From: Stenotrophomonas maltophilia
GTDB lineage: Bacteria > Pseudomonadota > Gammaproteobacteria > Xanthomonadales > Xanthomonadaceae
Assembly: GCF_039555535.1 (NCBI RefSeq)
Contig: NZ_CP154630.1
Coordinates: 2,617,001 to 2,681,000, forward strand
Length of the DNA: 64,000 nucleotides
Direction of reading: 5' to 3'
Shown here one piece after another: positions 18,619 to 27,534 of the stretch. Made by a program: the position numbers and the translations under genes. Every line of letters starts with the position of its first letter. The first letter of the stretch is position 1. Below the pieces are notes generated by a model that was not told where the DNA came from, did no database searches, and worked only from the letters and a program-made list of their open reading frames with translations.

Positions 18619-19797
18619 ATGGCACAAGTCATCAACACCAACACCATGTCCCTGAATGCTCAGCGCAACCTGAGCACCAGCGGCAGCTCGCTGGCTACCA
18701 CCATCCAGCGCCTGTCCTCCGGTTCGCGCATCAACAGCGCCAAGGACGACGCCGCCGGCCTGGCGATCTCCGAGCGCTTCGGCACGCAGATCCGCGGTAC
18801 CGACGTCGCCATCCGCAATGCCAACGACGGTATCTCGCTGGCCCAGGTCGCCGAAGGCTCGCTGACCGAAATCGGCAACAACCTGCAGCGCGTCCGCGAG
18901 CTGTCGGTGCAGGCCTCCAACGCTACCAACTCGGCCAGCGACCGCAAGGCGCTGCAGGCCGAAGTGACCCAGCTGGTCTCGGAAATCGACCGCGTTGCCA
19001 AGCAGTCGGACTTCAACGGCACCAAGCTGCTGGACGGCACCTTCTCCAGCCAGCTGTTCCAGGTCGGCGCCAATGCCGGTCAGGCCATCGCCATCGACAA
19101 GACCATCGATGCCAAGGCCGGTTCGCTGGGCACCTCGACCTTCGCCACCGGTGCGACCGCTGCCCTGGCCGCCAGCACCGACGGTGCCCGCTTCTCCGGC
19201 ACCGTGATGGGCGTGGACATCGGCACGGTTGAAGTGAAGGCCGGCGCCACCACGGCTGATGCCTCCAAGGCCGTCGCCACCGCCATCAATGCCAAGATCG
19301 GCGAAGCAGGCATCTACGCCGAAGCCAATGCCGACGGCTCCCTGAAGCTGAGCTCGGTGAAGGAAGGCAAGGCTGTCGCCGCCGCCGATATCGCCCTGAT
19401 GCGCAGCGACTACGACGCGACCGCCAAGACCTGGGGCACCGCGGCAGCTGCGGGCGCCTACACTGCCGGCACCGATACCTCGGCCAACGTGCAGAAGCTG
19501 GACGTGAGCACCGTGCTCGGCGCCCAGCAGGCCCTGGAAGTGGTCGACAAGGCCCTGGGTGCGATCAACAGCACCCGCGCCGACCTCGGTGCGATCCAGA
19601 ACCGCTTCACCTCGGTGGTGGCCAACCTGCAGACCTCCTCGGAGAACCTGTCGGCGTCGCGCAGCCGCATCAAGGACACCGACTTCGCCAAGGAAACCGC
19701 AGAGCTGACCCGCACCCAGATCCTGCAGCAGGCCGGTACGGCCATGCTGGCCCAGGCCAACCAGGTGCCGCAGGGCGTGCTCAGCCTGCTGCGCTGA
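18619..19797 (+). CDS. fliC3: flagellin 3
   Basis: 392 aa. Its first ~160 codons are almost the same as flagellin 2 even at silent positions, as are the last ~90, which points to recent duplication or gene conversion; the central ~130 residues are distinct. Ribosome site AAAGGAAAAG before the ATG. No promoter of its own is visible in the 86-base gap. Confidence 0.96.
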   Translation: MAQVINTNTMSLNAQRNLSTSGSSLATTIQRLSSGSRINSAKDDAAGLAISERFGTQIRGTDVAIRNANDGISLAQVAEGSLTEIGNNLQRVRELSVQASNATNSASDRKALQAEVTQLVSEIDRVAKQSDFNGTKLLDGTFSSQLFQVGANAGQAIAIDKTIDAKAGSLGTSTFATGATAALAASTDGARFSGTVMGVDIGTVEVKAGATTADASKAVATAINAKIGEAGIYAEANADGSLKLSSVKEGKAVAAADIALMRSDYDATAKTWGTAAAAGAYTAGTDTSANVQKLDVSTVLGAQQALEVVDKALGAINSTRADLGAIQNRFTSVVANLQTSSENLSASRSRIKDTDFAKETAELTRTQILQQAGTAMLAQANQVPQGVLSLLR

Positions 19798-19813
19798 TCC
19801 ACGGCAAGAAGGC

Positions 19814-19847
19814 GCCGCTACCGTCGGATCGAACCGACGGTAGCGGC
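19814..19847 (+). terminator. hairpin after flagellin 3
   Basis: Perfect 14 bp stem GCCGCTACCGTCGG / CCGACGGTAGCGGC with loop ATCGAA, no T-run, 16 bases after the stop codon. It may protect the mRNA 3' end. Confidence 0.6.
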
Positions 19848-20010
19848 AACCCGGAAGCCACGGTGCACGAAGGCGCGGGCCATGCCCGGCCCGGGATCAC
19901 TCCCGAACCGGCCTGGCATCGCCCGCTCCTGCGGACCTCTCTTTCAGCGCTGTACCTTTGACTGTACGTACCGGGCGGCTTCGTCTCCCCCCGATTGTCA
20001 GTAGCCTGAT

Positions 20011-20039
20011 CCCTCCCCTGCCTTGGGGGAGGGTTTTTT
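20011..20039 (+). terminator. Rho-independent terminator after flagellin genes
   Basis: CCCTCCCC-TGCCTT-GGGGGAGGG followed by six T. It ends the flagellin unit before the fliD promoters. Confidence 0.9.
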
Positions 20040-20126
20040 GCAGACTCCCGGCAGCCTGCGGTGATTCCACCCGCACCCTGCCCCAGCCCTCCTGCAAACC
20101 GCGTGCCAGATCCGCCGCCAGACAAC

Positions 20127-20142
20127 TGGCACGGCGCATGCA
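20127..20142 (+). promoter_or_regulatory. sigma-54 promoter of fliD
   Basis: CTGGCACGGCGCATGCA: -24 GG and -12 GC correctly spaced by 10 bases; one change (A for T) in the -12 box. Confidence 0.75.
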
Positions 20143-20154
20143 TCAACGAAGTCC

Positions 20155-20181
20155 TCAAGACCCAGCGGCGCAGGCCGCTAT
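20155..20181 (+). promoter_or_regulatory. sigma-28 promoter of fliD
   Basis: TCAAGACC, 11 bases, GCCGCTAT, the same -10 box as the chemoreceptor promoter at 60766. It ends 56 bases before the fliD ATG. Confidence 0.75.
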
Positions 20182-20237
20182 TTTCGTTGACGACGGGCCA
20201 CCGCACGGCGGCCAGGCCCGGATACCAGGAGAATCAC

Positions 20238-21656
20238 ATGGCAAGCTTTGGATACGGTGGCATTGGCTCGGGGCTCAACATCTCGGACATCGTCAACCAG
20301 CTGGTCGCAGCCGACCGCAAGCCCGCCGACAACGCGCTGAACCTGCAGCAGTCCAAGGCCAAGATGCAGCTGTCGTCGATCGGCACCGTCACTTCGGCCT
20401 TCGACAAGCTGAAGACCGCACTGACCGCACTGAAGGCCACCACCGCGTTCGATACGCGCACCGTGACAGCCACCGGCAAGGCCGGCCCCACCAATGCCGA
20501 CGACGTTCTGACAGCCTCGGTGGCGCTGTACGACCTCGGCACGACCAAGGCAGCCGCCTCCAACGGCACGCACCAGGTGGAGGTCACCTCCCTGGCCACC
20601 GCGCACAAGCTGATTGCCGACACCTCATTCCCGAAGACCGACACCTTCGGTGCCGGAACCATGACGCTGACCGTTGGCGTCGGCGACAAGGCCAAGACCA
20701 TGAACGTGGCGGTGGAGGACGGCGATACGCTGACCACCATCCGCAACAAGATCGATGCGGCCGGCCGCAAGGAGGGCGTGCAGGCCACACTGATCACCTC
20801 GGGCGACAACCAGTATCTGTCGATCGCCCAGGAAAAGACCGGCGCTGCCAACGCGATCAAGCTGGAGTACGGTGGCAGCGACCCGAAGCTGGGCGCACTG
20901 GTCGGCAGCCTGAAGCAGAACACGGCCGCAGCGGACGCCGAACTGACCATCGATGGCGTCAAGGTAGTCAGCGCCAGCAACACGGTGGCCGATGCGGTTC
21001 CGGGCCTGACCCTGAACCTCAAGGTTCCCGGCAAGAGCACCGTGGTGATCAGTACCGACACTGCCGCCGCGACCAAGGTGATGCAGGAGTTCGTGACCGC
21101 CTACAACGCGGCGATCGCGGCGATCAACACCGAAACCAAGTACGACGCCAAGACCAAGGAAGCGGCCACGCTGACCGGTGACGCGCAGATGCGCGGTGCC
21201 TCCAGCCAGCTGCGCTCGATGATGTCCGGCGTGCTGAAGGAGCTTTCCGCTGACGGGCTGGACCCGAAGGTGCTTGGCCTGCAGACGCGCGGCTATCCCA
21301 ATGCCGACGGCAGCCTGGTGCTGGATACCACCAAGTTTGCCGCTGCACTGGCCAGCCAGCCGGAGAAGATCCGCGCCGCCATCACCGGCGACACCGGCGG
21401 TGCCGGCACGCTTTACACCATGGTTGACGGCTACGTCAGCACCACGGTCGGCAAGGAAGGCGCCTTCGTCGCCCGCACCAAGGGCCTGAACACCACGCTG
21501 GACAACATCGACAAGCGCCGCAAGGACCTCGACACACGCATGAAGAACGTGGAAGAGCGCTACAAGAAGCAGTTCATCGCGCTGGACAGCCTGATGGGCA
21601 AGCTGCAGCAGAGCAATACGTCGCTGCAGCAGCAGCTGGCACAGCTGAACCGTTAA
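20238..21656 (+). CDS. fliD: flagellar filament cap protein FliD (HAP2)
   Basis: 472 aa. It caps the filament tip and folds incoming flagellin. N-terminus GIGSGLNISDIVNQLVAADR with coiled coil; C-terminal long helix LDTRMKNVEERYKKQFIALD, LMGKLQQSNTSLQQQLAQL. Ribosome site AGGAGAA before MASFGYGG; the frame is open upstream but crosses both promoters. Confidence 0.95.
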   Translation: MASFGYGGIGSGLNISDIVNQLVAADRKPADNALNLQQSKAKMQLSSIGTVTSAFDKLKTALTALKATTAFDTRTVTATGKAGPTNADDVLTASVALYDLGTTKAAASNGTHQVEVTSLATAHKLIADTSFPKTDTFGAGTMTLTVGVGDKAKTMNVAVEDGDTLTTIRNKIDAAGRKEGVQATLITSGDNQYLSIAQEKTGAANAIKLEYGGSDPKLGALVGSLKQNTAAADAELTIDGVKVVSASNTVADAVPGLTLNLKVPGKSTVVISTDTAAATKVMQEFVTAYNAAIAAINTETKYDAKTKEAATLTGDAQMRGASSQLRSMMSGVLKELSADGLDPKVLGLQTRGYPNADGSLVLDTTKFAAALASQPEKIRAAITGDTGGAGTLYTMVDGYVSTTVGKEGAFVARTKGLNTTLDNIDKRRKDLDTRMKNVEERYKKQFIALDSLMGKLQQSNTSLQQQLAQLNR

Positions 21657-21673
21657 AGGACGGCGTGCAACGC

Positions 21674-21701
21674 TCAAGTTTGGCGTGCAACGCACCGATA
21701 A
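21674..21701 (+). promoter_or_regulatory. sigma-28 promoter of fliST
   Basis: TCAAGTTT, 12 bases, ACCGATAA in the fliD-fliS gap, 83 bases before fliS. It would give filament chaperones late expression separate from fliD. Confidence 0.65.
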
Positions 21702-21784
21702 CGGACGCAACAGCAATCAACGCCGCACCGCCGGTAACGGTCCCCACGACCTGCCGGCGGCACCCAGCGCAAGGAGAATCACGA

Positions 21785-22201
21785 ATGTACGGTTCCAGCC
21801 GTCAATATGCCGAGCAGTACCGCCAGGTGGGAGTGACCAGTGCGGTTGCCGACGCCGATCCGCACAAGCTGGTGGCGATGCTGCTGGCCGGCGCGCTGGA
21901 GCGCGTGCGGCGCGCACTGGCCAGCCTCGAGCGTGGCGACCAGGCCGGCAAGGGCAAGGCGATCGGCGAGGTCTGCGCGATCGTCGGCCACCTCAACGGC
22001 TCGCTGGACCACGAGGCCGGCGGCGAGATCGCCGGCAATCTGTCGGCGCTCTACGACTACGTGCTGCAGCGCCTGACCGAGGCCAACCTGCACAACGACC
22101 GTGCCGCCCTCGACGAATCCCTGCAGCTGCTGGGCGAGATCGACAGCGCCTGGAATGCGATCCCGATGGAACAGCGCCGCTCGGCCGCGGTGGCACCATG
22201 A
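21785..22201 (+). CDS. fliS: flagellin export chaperone FliS
   Basis: 138 aa helical protein that binds the flagellin C-terminus before export. Typical N-terminus MYGSSRQYAEQYRQVGVTSA and DPHKLVAMLLAGALERVRRA. AAGGAG precedes the ATG. The stop overlaps the next gene (ATGA). Confidence 0.95.
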   Translation: MYGSSRQYAEQYRQVGVTSAVADADPHKLVAMLLAGALERVRRALASLERGDQAGKGKAIGEVCAIVGHLNGSLDHEAGGEIAGNLSALYDYVLQRLTEANLHNDRAALDESLQLLGEIDSAWNAIPMEQRRSAAVAP

Positions 22202-22491
22202 GCCTGCACGAACTGCACGCCCAGCTGGATGCCTTCGAAAAGGCCCTGGGCGAAGATGCGCTCGACCAGGCCGACAGCCTGCTCGACGGCCACGACAGCA
22301 CGCTGCATGCCCTGCTCAGCCAGCCGCTGACCTTGGACGACCACGCACCACTCAGTGCGCTGTTCGAGCGCCAGCAGAACCTGCTGGGCCTGCTGCGCCA
22401 GCGCCGCGATGCGGTGGCTGCACTGATGAATGACGGCCAGCGCTCCCTTCGCGCGGCGCATGCCTACCTGCAGGCAGAATCGCTGGCATGA
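22198..22491 (+). CDS. fliT: FliT-like flagellar chaperone
   Basis: 97 aa, all-helical, charged, no signal peptide. Size and place after fliS fit FliT, the chaperone for FliD. Sequence similarity to FliT families is hard to judge by eye, so the call rests mainly on context. ATGA overlaps at both ends (fliS and the PilZ gene) show tight translational coupling. Confidence 0.7.
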   Translation: MSLHELHAQLDAFEKALGEDALDQADSLLDGHDSTLHALLSQPLTLDDHAPLSALFERQQNLLGLLRQRRDAVAALMNDGQRSLRAAHAYLQAESLA

Positions 22492-23066
22492 CCCAACTGC
22501 CGACAACGTCGCTGCACCATCCTGCCGAAAGCGAGCTGTTCGACGAAACGCTCAGCTGCGAACTGGCCCTGCCCGCCGAGTTCCAGCCCGGCAGTGCCGC
22601 CGGTCGTACCAGCAGCGCCGAAGGCCTGCTGCGCAGCCTGGCGCTGGTGGAAGACAGCCGCGTTGACGAGCATGACGACCGCAACGAGGCCAGCCTGCAG
22701 CTTCAGCGGCTCGAGGCGAAGCTGGATCTGGCGATGGTGCTGCTTGGCCGCCTGGTCCGCCAGCAGGGCCAGGAGCTGACCCTGCGCCCGGTGCGCTGGT
22801 CACGTCGCGGGATACGCCTGCAGCTGGGCCCGCGCAGTGGCGCCAGTTCCGGCCAGGCAGGCCTGGTGCGCCTGCAGCCCAGCGACTGGCTGCCCGACCA
22901 TATCGACCTGCCGGTGGAAGTGATCGCCGAAGCAGCGGATGGCGGGGGCGGCCACTATCTCTGGCTGCGCTTCCAGCGCCTTGGCGATGGCCTGGAAATG
23001 GCCATGGAGCGCCACCTGTTCCGCCTGCACCGTCGACAGGTGGCCGAAGCACGCCGGGCGCGCTGA
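22488..23066 (+). CDS. atypical PilZ-domain protein with coiled coil
   Basis: 192 aa. Residues ~68-95 form a heptad helix (LQLQRLEAKLDLAMVLLGRL). The C-terminal half looks like a PilZ beta barrel (RPVRWSRRGIRLQLGP ... LPVEVIAE ... YLWLRFQRL). The c-di-GMP signature RxxxR plus D/NxSxxG is incomplete: only WSRRG remains. Xanthomonas has a PilZ protein with a helical oligomerisation segment and no c-di-GMP binding; this looks like the same type (family knowledge plus inference). Coupled to fliT, so a role in filament assembly or motility is likely. Confidence 0.75.
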   Translation: MTQLPTTSLHHPAESELFDETLSCELALPAEFQPGSAAGRTSSAEGLLRSLALVEDSRVDEHDDRNEASLQLQRLEAKLDLAMVLLGRLVRQQGQELTLRPVRWSRRGIRLQLGPRSGASSGQAGLVRLQPSDWLPDHIDLPVEVIAEAADGGGGHYLWLRFQRLGDGLEMAMERHLFRLHRRQVAEARRAR

Positions 23067-23125
23067 AACCTGCCACCATCACGCTTGGCGGGCAAGCCTT
23101 GGCGGGCCCGTTCAGCTAAGTTAAG

Positions 23126-23791
23126 GTGGACTCCCCTACCCGGACCTGCTGCGTGCCTGTGCGAGTTCTCATCGTCGACGATCACACCCTGGTCCGCGCC
23201 GGCCTGGCGCGGCTTCTGCAGGGGTTTGCCGACGTGCAGCTGGTGGCCGAAGCCAGCAACGCCGAGCAGGCGCTGCAGCTGGCCCTGCACCACGCACCGG
23301 ACGTGGTGCTGATGGACCTGTCACTGCCGGGCCGTACGGGCCTGGAAGCGCTCAGCGATATCCGGCTGCGCGCGCCTGGTACCCGGGTCGTGATGATGAC
23401 CATGCATGACGATGCCGCGCACGTGCGCGATGCGCTTGACCGCGGCGCGGTCGGGTTCGTGGTCAAGGATGCGGCACCGCAGGAACTGGAACTGGCGCTT
23501 CGCGCGGCGCATGCCGGCCAGGTGTTCCTGAGTCCGCAGATCTCCGCCAAGATGCTGGCACCGATGCTCGGCCGCGAGAAGCCCACTGGCATCGCCGCGC
23601 TGTCACCACGCCAGCGCGAGATCCTGCGCCGCATCGGCAAGGGCGAAAGCAACAAGGAAATCGCCGCCGACCTCGGCATCAGCGTCAAGACGGTGGAAAC
23701 CCACCGCGCACGCATGATGGAGTCACTGGGCTGCCGTCGCGCCAATGATCTGCTGCTGCTGGCCGCGCGCCACCAGCACGAGCTGGAGTGA
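23126..23791 (+). CDS. LuxR/NarL-type response regulator
   Basis: 221 aa from a GTG at 23126; a GTG at 23153 giving MPVRVLIVDDH is equally possible, as neither has a clear ribosome site. Receiver domain with DD (IVDDHTLVRAG), phospho-Asp in LMDLSLPGR and Lys in FVVKDA; C-terminal LuxR HTH LSPRQREILRRIGKGESNKE ... VKTVETHRARMMESLG. It regulates unknown genes; placed between the fliDST group and rpoN2. No partner kinase adjoins it. Confidence 0.88.
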   Translation: MDSPTRTCCVPVRVLIVDDHTLVRAGLARLLQGFADVQLVAEASNAEQALQLALHHAPDVVLMDLSLPGRTGLEALSDIRLRAPGTRVVMMTMHDDAAHVRDALDRGAVGFVVKDAAPQELELALRAAHAGQVFLSPQISAKMLAPMLGREKPTGIAALSPRQREILRRIGKGESNKEIAADLGISVKTVETHRARMMESLGCRRANDLLLLAARHQHELE

Positions 23792-23801
23792 TCGGCTGTC
23801 G

Positions 23802-23922
23802 GTAGAGTCGACTGTCAGTCGACTTGCGCGCGGAGCGCGGGACTTTTCCAGAGCCTGATCGGAGAGCAGTCGACTAACGGTGCAGTCGACTAACAGTGCA
23901 GTCGACTAACAGTCGACTCTAC
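23802..23922. repeat. compound SMAG element with internal tandem units
   Basis: Begins GTAGAGTCGACTG and ends CAGTCGACTCTAC in inverse orientation. The right half carries three near-copies of GCAGTCGACTAACxGT in a row. Confidence 0.75.
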
Positions 23923-24072
23923 TACCAACCTGCGACATCCCGCATCCGCGACGAAATCCCGTCATCCCGACACTCCCCGACGGGAATCCGTACACGGCAC
24001 ACGGCGGGATCGACGGATCTGGCACCGCGAATCAATGCCTTAGCTCCACCCATCGTCAATATCCCGCAACCA

Positions 24073-24091
24073 TGTAGGGAAAACCCCTACA
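24073..24091. promoter_or_regulatory. palindrome upstream of rpoN2, possible operator
   Basis: TGTAGGG-AAAA-CCCCTACA, one mismatch, 112 bases before the rpoN2 ATG. Its binding protein is unknown. Confidence 0.35.
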
Positions 24092-24202
24092 CACTGTCGG
24101 GGCAACCACCAAGCCCCTCAGGAACCCCCTGATTCCGCCCCCGCCGGATCAAAAGCAAGATGCGTTCCACAAGGCGCCGGGGAGCGGTGCCGGGGAACCA
24201 CG

Positions 24203-25612
24203 ATGAAGGCTGCACTCTCGACCCAGCTGGGCCAACAACTCCACCTCACCCCGCAGCTGCTGCAGTCGATCCGGCTGCTGCAGCTTGATGGCCTGCACCT
24301 GGAACAGGAAATCCAGCGCCTGCTGGACTCCAATCCCCTGCTGGAAATCGAAGAACCCGAAGCACCGACCGCCGACGCCACCGAGGTTGCCGCCACGACG
24401 CTGGAAACCGCCGCGTTCGATGAGCTGCCGGAGTCCTCGATGTGGGACGTTGCCGGTACCAGCTGGCAGGACGGTGACGACGATCGCATGGCGCGTATCG
24501 CTGCCGGCGAATCGACCGACCCGCAGCTGCGCGTGCTGCAGCGCCTGTCGCTCGACATGGATGATCGCCAGCTGGCAGTGGCCGCATTCTGGCTGGACCA
24601 CTGCGACGAGGCCGGCTACCTGCAGGCGCCACTGGACCAGCTGCAGCTGCTGGCCAGCGCACAGTTCGACATCGCTGCCGACGGCGTCGAAGCCATCCGC
24701 CAGCAGCTGCTGCACGGTGAACCGGCCGGCATGGCCGCGCAGGACCTGCGCGAGGGCCTGCAGGCGCAGCTGCGCAGCCTTCACGGCGCGGTGCCTGCCC
24801 GCCACCTGGCCACGCGCATCCTGGACGGCGCGCTCGATGCGCTGGCCGCACATGATTACCCCGCCCTCGCCCGCCAGCACGACGCCGAGATCGACGACGT
24901 TCGCGAAGCGGTACGCCTGATTCTGTCGCTGCAGCCACGCCCGGGCGACAGCCTGCTGCCGGAACGCAATGCCGTTGTGGTTCCGGACGTGGTCGCCTGG
25001 CACGCCGATGGCCAGTGGAAGGTGGCATTGAACCCGACCACCAGCCGCCGCGTCTCCATCAACAGCCAGTACGAACAGGCGCTGGCAGAGACCAGCGAGG
25101 CCGCCCCGGCACTGCGCGAAATGCTGCAGGAAGCGCGCTGGTTCAGCCGCGGCCTGTCGATGCGCTACGACACCCTGCTGCGCACCGCGCGGGTGATCGT
25201 CGAGCGCCAGGCCGCCTTCCTGGCCCGTGGCGAAGAGGCCATGGCCCCGCTGACCCTGAAGGAAGTGGCCGAGGAGATCGGCATGCACGAGTCCACCGTT
25301 TCGCGCATCACTACCGGCAAGTTCCTGCAGACCCCGCGCGGCACCTTCGAACTGAAGCACTTCTTCGCCGTGCGCCTGGAAGGCGCCAGCGTCTCCGGGC
25401 AGGCGGTGAAGGCCATGGTCCGCCGCCTGATCGACGCCGAACCGGCCGGCCGCCCGCTGGCAGACGAGGCCATTGCCGGCCTGCTGTCACGCCAGGGGGT
25501 GAACATTGCCCGCCGAACCGTCGCAAAATACCGAGAACAACTGGATATCGCCCCGGCCCGCGAACGGCGCCGGCTCAGCGCCAGGCAACCCCAGCTGGCC
25601 CGGGTGGGCTGA
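24203..25612 (+). CDS. rpoN2: RNA polymerase sigma-54 factor (RpoN2)
   Basis: 469 aa. Region I QLHLTPQLLQSIRLLQL (~12-28) contacts the activator; the acidic region II follows; the core-binding and HTH regions include LTLKEVAEEIGMHESTVSRI and TPRGTFELKHFF; the RpoN box ARRTVAKYRE is at ~436-445. It directs RNA polymerase to -24/-12 promoters. Xanthomonads carry two rpoN genes, and the copy beside fleQ is the flagellar one; six such promoters occur in this window. Confidence 0.94.
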   Translation: MKAALSTQLGQQLHLTPQLLQSIRLLQLDGLHLEQEIQRLLDSNPLLEIEEPEAPTADATEVAATTLETAAFDELPESSMWDVAGTSWQDGDDDRMARIAAGESTDPQLRVLQRLSLDMDDRQLAVAAFWLDHCDEAGYLQAPLDQLQLLASAQFDIAADGVEAIRQQLLHGEPAGMAAQDLREGLQAQLRSLHGAVPARHLATRILDGALDALAAHDYPALARQHDAEIDDVREAVRLILSLQPRPGDSLLPERNAVVVPDVVAWHADGQWKVALNPTTSRRVSINSQYEQALAETSEAAPALREMLQEARWFSRGLSMRYDTLLRTARVIVERQAAFLARGEEAMAPLTLKEVAEEIGMHESTVSRITTGKFLQTPRGTFELKHFFAVRLEGASVSGQAVKAMVRRLIDAEPAGRPLADEAIAGLLSRQGVNIARRTVAKYREQLDIAPARERRRLSARQPQLARVG

Positions 25613-25626
25613 AAAGGATGTTGGAC

Positions 25627-26004
25627 ATGAACAAGCTCACGGTCCTGCTGGTCGATGACCACGAGGGCTTCATCAACGCGGCGATGCGCCATTTCCGCAA
25701 GATCGACTGGCTGCAGATCGTCGGCAGCGCCGGCAACGGCCTGGAAGCGATCGAGCGCTCGGAAACGCTGCGCCCGCAGGTGGTGCTGATGGACCTGGCG
25801 ATGCCGGAAATGGGCGGCCTGCAGGCCACCCGCCTGATCAAGTCGCAGGACGATGCACCGTACATCGTGATCGCCAGCCACTTCGACGACGCCGAGCACC
25901 GCGAGCACGCACTGCGTGCCGGCGCCGACAATTTTGTCAGCAAGCTGTCCTACATCCAGGAAGTCATGCCGATCCTGGAAGGCCTCAGGGAGGATCGATC
26001 GTGA
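25627..26004 (+). CDS. single-domain response regulator between rpoN2 and fleQ
   Basis: 125 aa, receiver domain only: [10 protein letters not shown], phospho-Asp in [11 protein letters not shown], Lys in VSKLS. No output domain. The start MNKLTVLL at 25627 is preceded by AAAGGA; an ATG at 25618 sits on that ribosome site and is less likely. Its stop overlaps the fleQ GTG. A signalling partner of FleQ or RpoN2 is plausible from context alone. Confidence 0.85.
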   Translation: MNKLTVLLVDDHEGFINAAMRHFRKIDWLQIVGSAGNGLEAIERSETLRPQVVLMDLAMPEMGGLQATRLIKSQDDAPYIVIASHFDDAEHREHALRAGADNFVSKLSYIQEVMPILEGLREDRS

Positions 26005-27506
26005 GCGAATCGCGCATCCTGGTGCTGGACAACGACGCCGTGCGCGCAGAGCGCACCGTTGCCCTGCTGGAATTCATGGACTTCAACCCGCGCTGGGTCT
26101 CCGACGCGGCCGACTTCGATCTGGGCCGGCAGCGCCAGAACGACTGGATGGCGGTGATCGTCGGCAGCCTGGACGACAGCGCCGCCAGCACCGCACTCTA
26201 CAACTGGCTGGGCGGCAGCAGCCTGCCACCGCCGGTGCTGCTGGCCGATGGTGATGCCTCTGCGTTCGCGCAGCAGCACGGCCTGCACGAAGCCAATATC
26301 TGGCCGCTTGAAACGCCGCTGCGCCACGCGCAGATGGAAGCCCTTCTGCGCCGCGCCAGCCTCAAGCGCCTGGATGCCGAGCATCAGGCCGGTGCCGTGC
26401 AGGATCAGGGGCCGACCGGCAACGGTCCGGCGGTGACCGCACTGCGCACCATGATCGAACAGGTGGCCGCGTTCGATACCACCGTGCTGGTGCTGGGTGA
26501 ATCGGGTACCGGCAAGGAAGTGGTGTCGCGCGCGATCCACCAGCGCTCGCCGCGCCGCGATGGCCCGTTCGTGGCGATCAACTGCGGCGCCATTCCGGCG
26601 GACCTGCTGGAAAGCGAACTGTTCGGCCACGAGAAGGGCGCCTTCACCGGTGCGCTGACCGCGCGCAAGGGTCGTTTCGAAATGGCCGAGGGCGGCACCC
26701 TGCTGCTGGATGAAATCGGCGACATGAGCCTGCCGATGCAGGTGAAGCTGCTGCGCGTGCTGCAGGAGCGCAGTTTCGAGCGCGTGGGCGGCAACCAGAC
26801 CATCCGCTGCAACGTGCGCGTGGTGGCGGCGACCCATCGCGACCTGGAAACCCGTATTGCCGAGGGCAAGTTCCGCGAGGATCTGTTCTACCGCCTGAAC
26901 GTGTTCCCGATTGAAGTGCCCGCGCTGCGCGAACGTCGCGAGGACCTGCCGGCACTGGTGGAAACCATCGCCGCACAGCTGGCCCGCACCGGCCGTGGCG
27001 AGGTGCGCTTCACCCCGGAAGCCTTGCAGGCACTGGCCGGCTACGAATGGCCGGGCAACGTGCGCGAGCTGACCAACCTGGTCGAACGACTGGCCGTGCT
27101 GCATCCGGGTGGTTCGGTGCGCGTGCAGGACCTGCCGGCCCGCTATCGTGGCGATGCGGCACTGGCCGCCGTCGCTACGCCGGCACCGGCACCGCCCGCC
27201 GCCAGCGAAGAGCGGCTGGACCTGCGCAGCTTCTCGTTCCACACACCCGGCAGTGGCAACCAGCCGGCGCTGGAGCACGGCATTGCCGTCAATCGCCCGG
27301 CGGCTCCGGCCGCACTGCCCGACGAAGGCATGGACCTGCGCAACCACATGGCCAACATCGAACTGGGCCTGATCCACGAAGCACTGGAACGCACCCAGGG
27401 CGTGGTCGCCCACGCCGCCCAGCTGCTCGGCCTGCGCCGCACCACCCTGGTGGAAAAGCTGCGCAAGTACGGCATCGAGCGCGAGCAGGCCGAGCTGGCC
27501 GGCTGA
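26001..27506 (+). CDS. fleQ: sigma-54-dependent flagellar master activator FleQ
   Basis: 501 aa, GTG start overlapping the previous stop (GTGA). An N-terminal receiver-like domain (~1-120) lacks the phospho-Asp pattern (AVIVGSL). The AAA+ domain has Walker A GESGTGKE (166-173), sigma-54 contact loop GAFTGA (213-218), Walker [12 protein letters not shown] and Arg fingers in the usual places. The C-terminal Fis-type HTH reads [20 protein letters not shown]. FleQ drives the sigma-54 flagellar promoters and is inhibited by FlhG in Pseudomonas. The linker before the AAA+ domain lacks the LFRS c-di-GMP motif of P. aeruginosa FleQ. Confidence 0.93.
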   Translation: MSESRILVLDNDAVRAERTVALLEFMDFNPRWVSDAADFDLGRQRQNDWMAVIVGSLDDSAASTALYNWLGGSSLPPPVLLADGDASAFAQQHGLHEANIWPLETPLRHAQMEALLRRASLKRLDAEHQAGAVQDQGPTGNGPAVTALRTMIEQVAAFDTTVLVLGESGTGKEVVSRAIHQRSPRRDGPFVAINCGAIPADLLESELFGHEKGAFTGALTARKGRFEMAEGGTLLLDEIGDMSLPMQVKLLRVLQERSFERVGGNQTIRCNVRVVAATHRDLETRIAEGKFREDLFYRLNVFPIEVPALRERREDLPALVETIAAQLARTGRGEVRFTPEALQALAGYEWPGNVRELTNLVERLAVLHPGGSVRVQDLPARYRGDAALAAVATPAPAPPAASEERLDLRSFSFHTPGSGNQPALEHGIAVNRPAAPAALPDEGMDLRNHMANIELGLIHEALERTQGVVAHAAQLLGLRRTTLVEKLRKYGIEREQAELAG

Positions 27507-27534
27507 ACCGCGCTATCAGCATGAAGGGGGCACG

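Larger units (their letters stand above)
19798..20237 (+). other. flagellin-fliD regulatory gap
   Basis: 440 bases without a credible gene. It contains a strong hairpin, a T-tailed terminator, a sigma-54 site and a sigma-28 site, all described separately. I see nothing definite in 19850-20010. Confidence 0.7.
23792..24202. other. gap upstream of rpoN2
   Basis: 411 bases without a credible gene. It holds a compound SMAG element (23802-23922) and an AAAA-centred palindrome (24073-24091). No sigma-54 or sigma-28 site is convincing here. Confidence 0.6.

Noticed and set aside
24018..24040. TGGCAC upstream of rpoN2 as a sigma-54 promoter
   Set aside because: No GC at the required -12 spacing.
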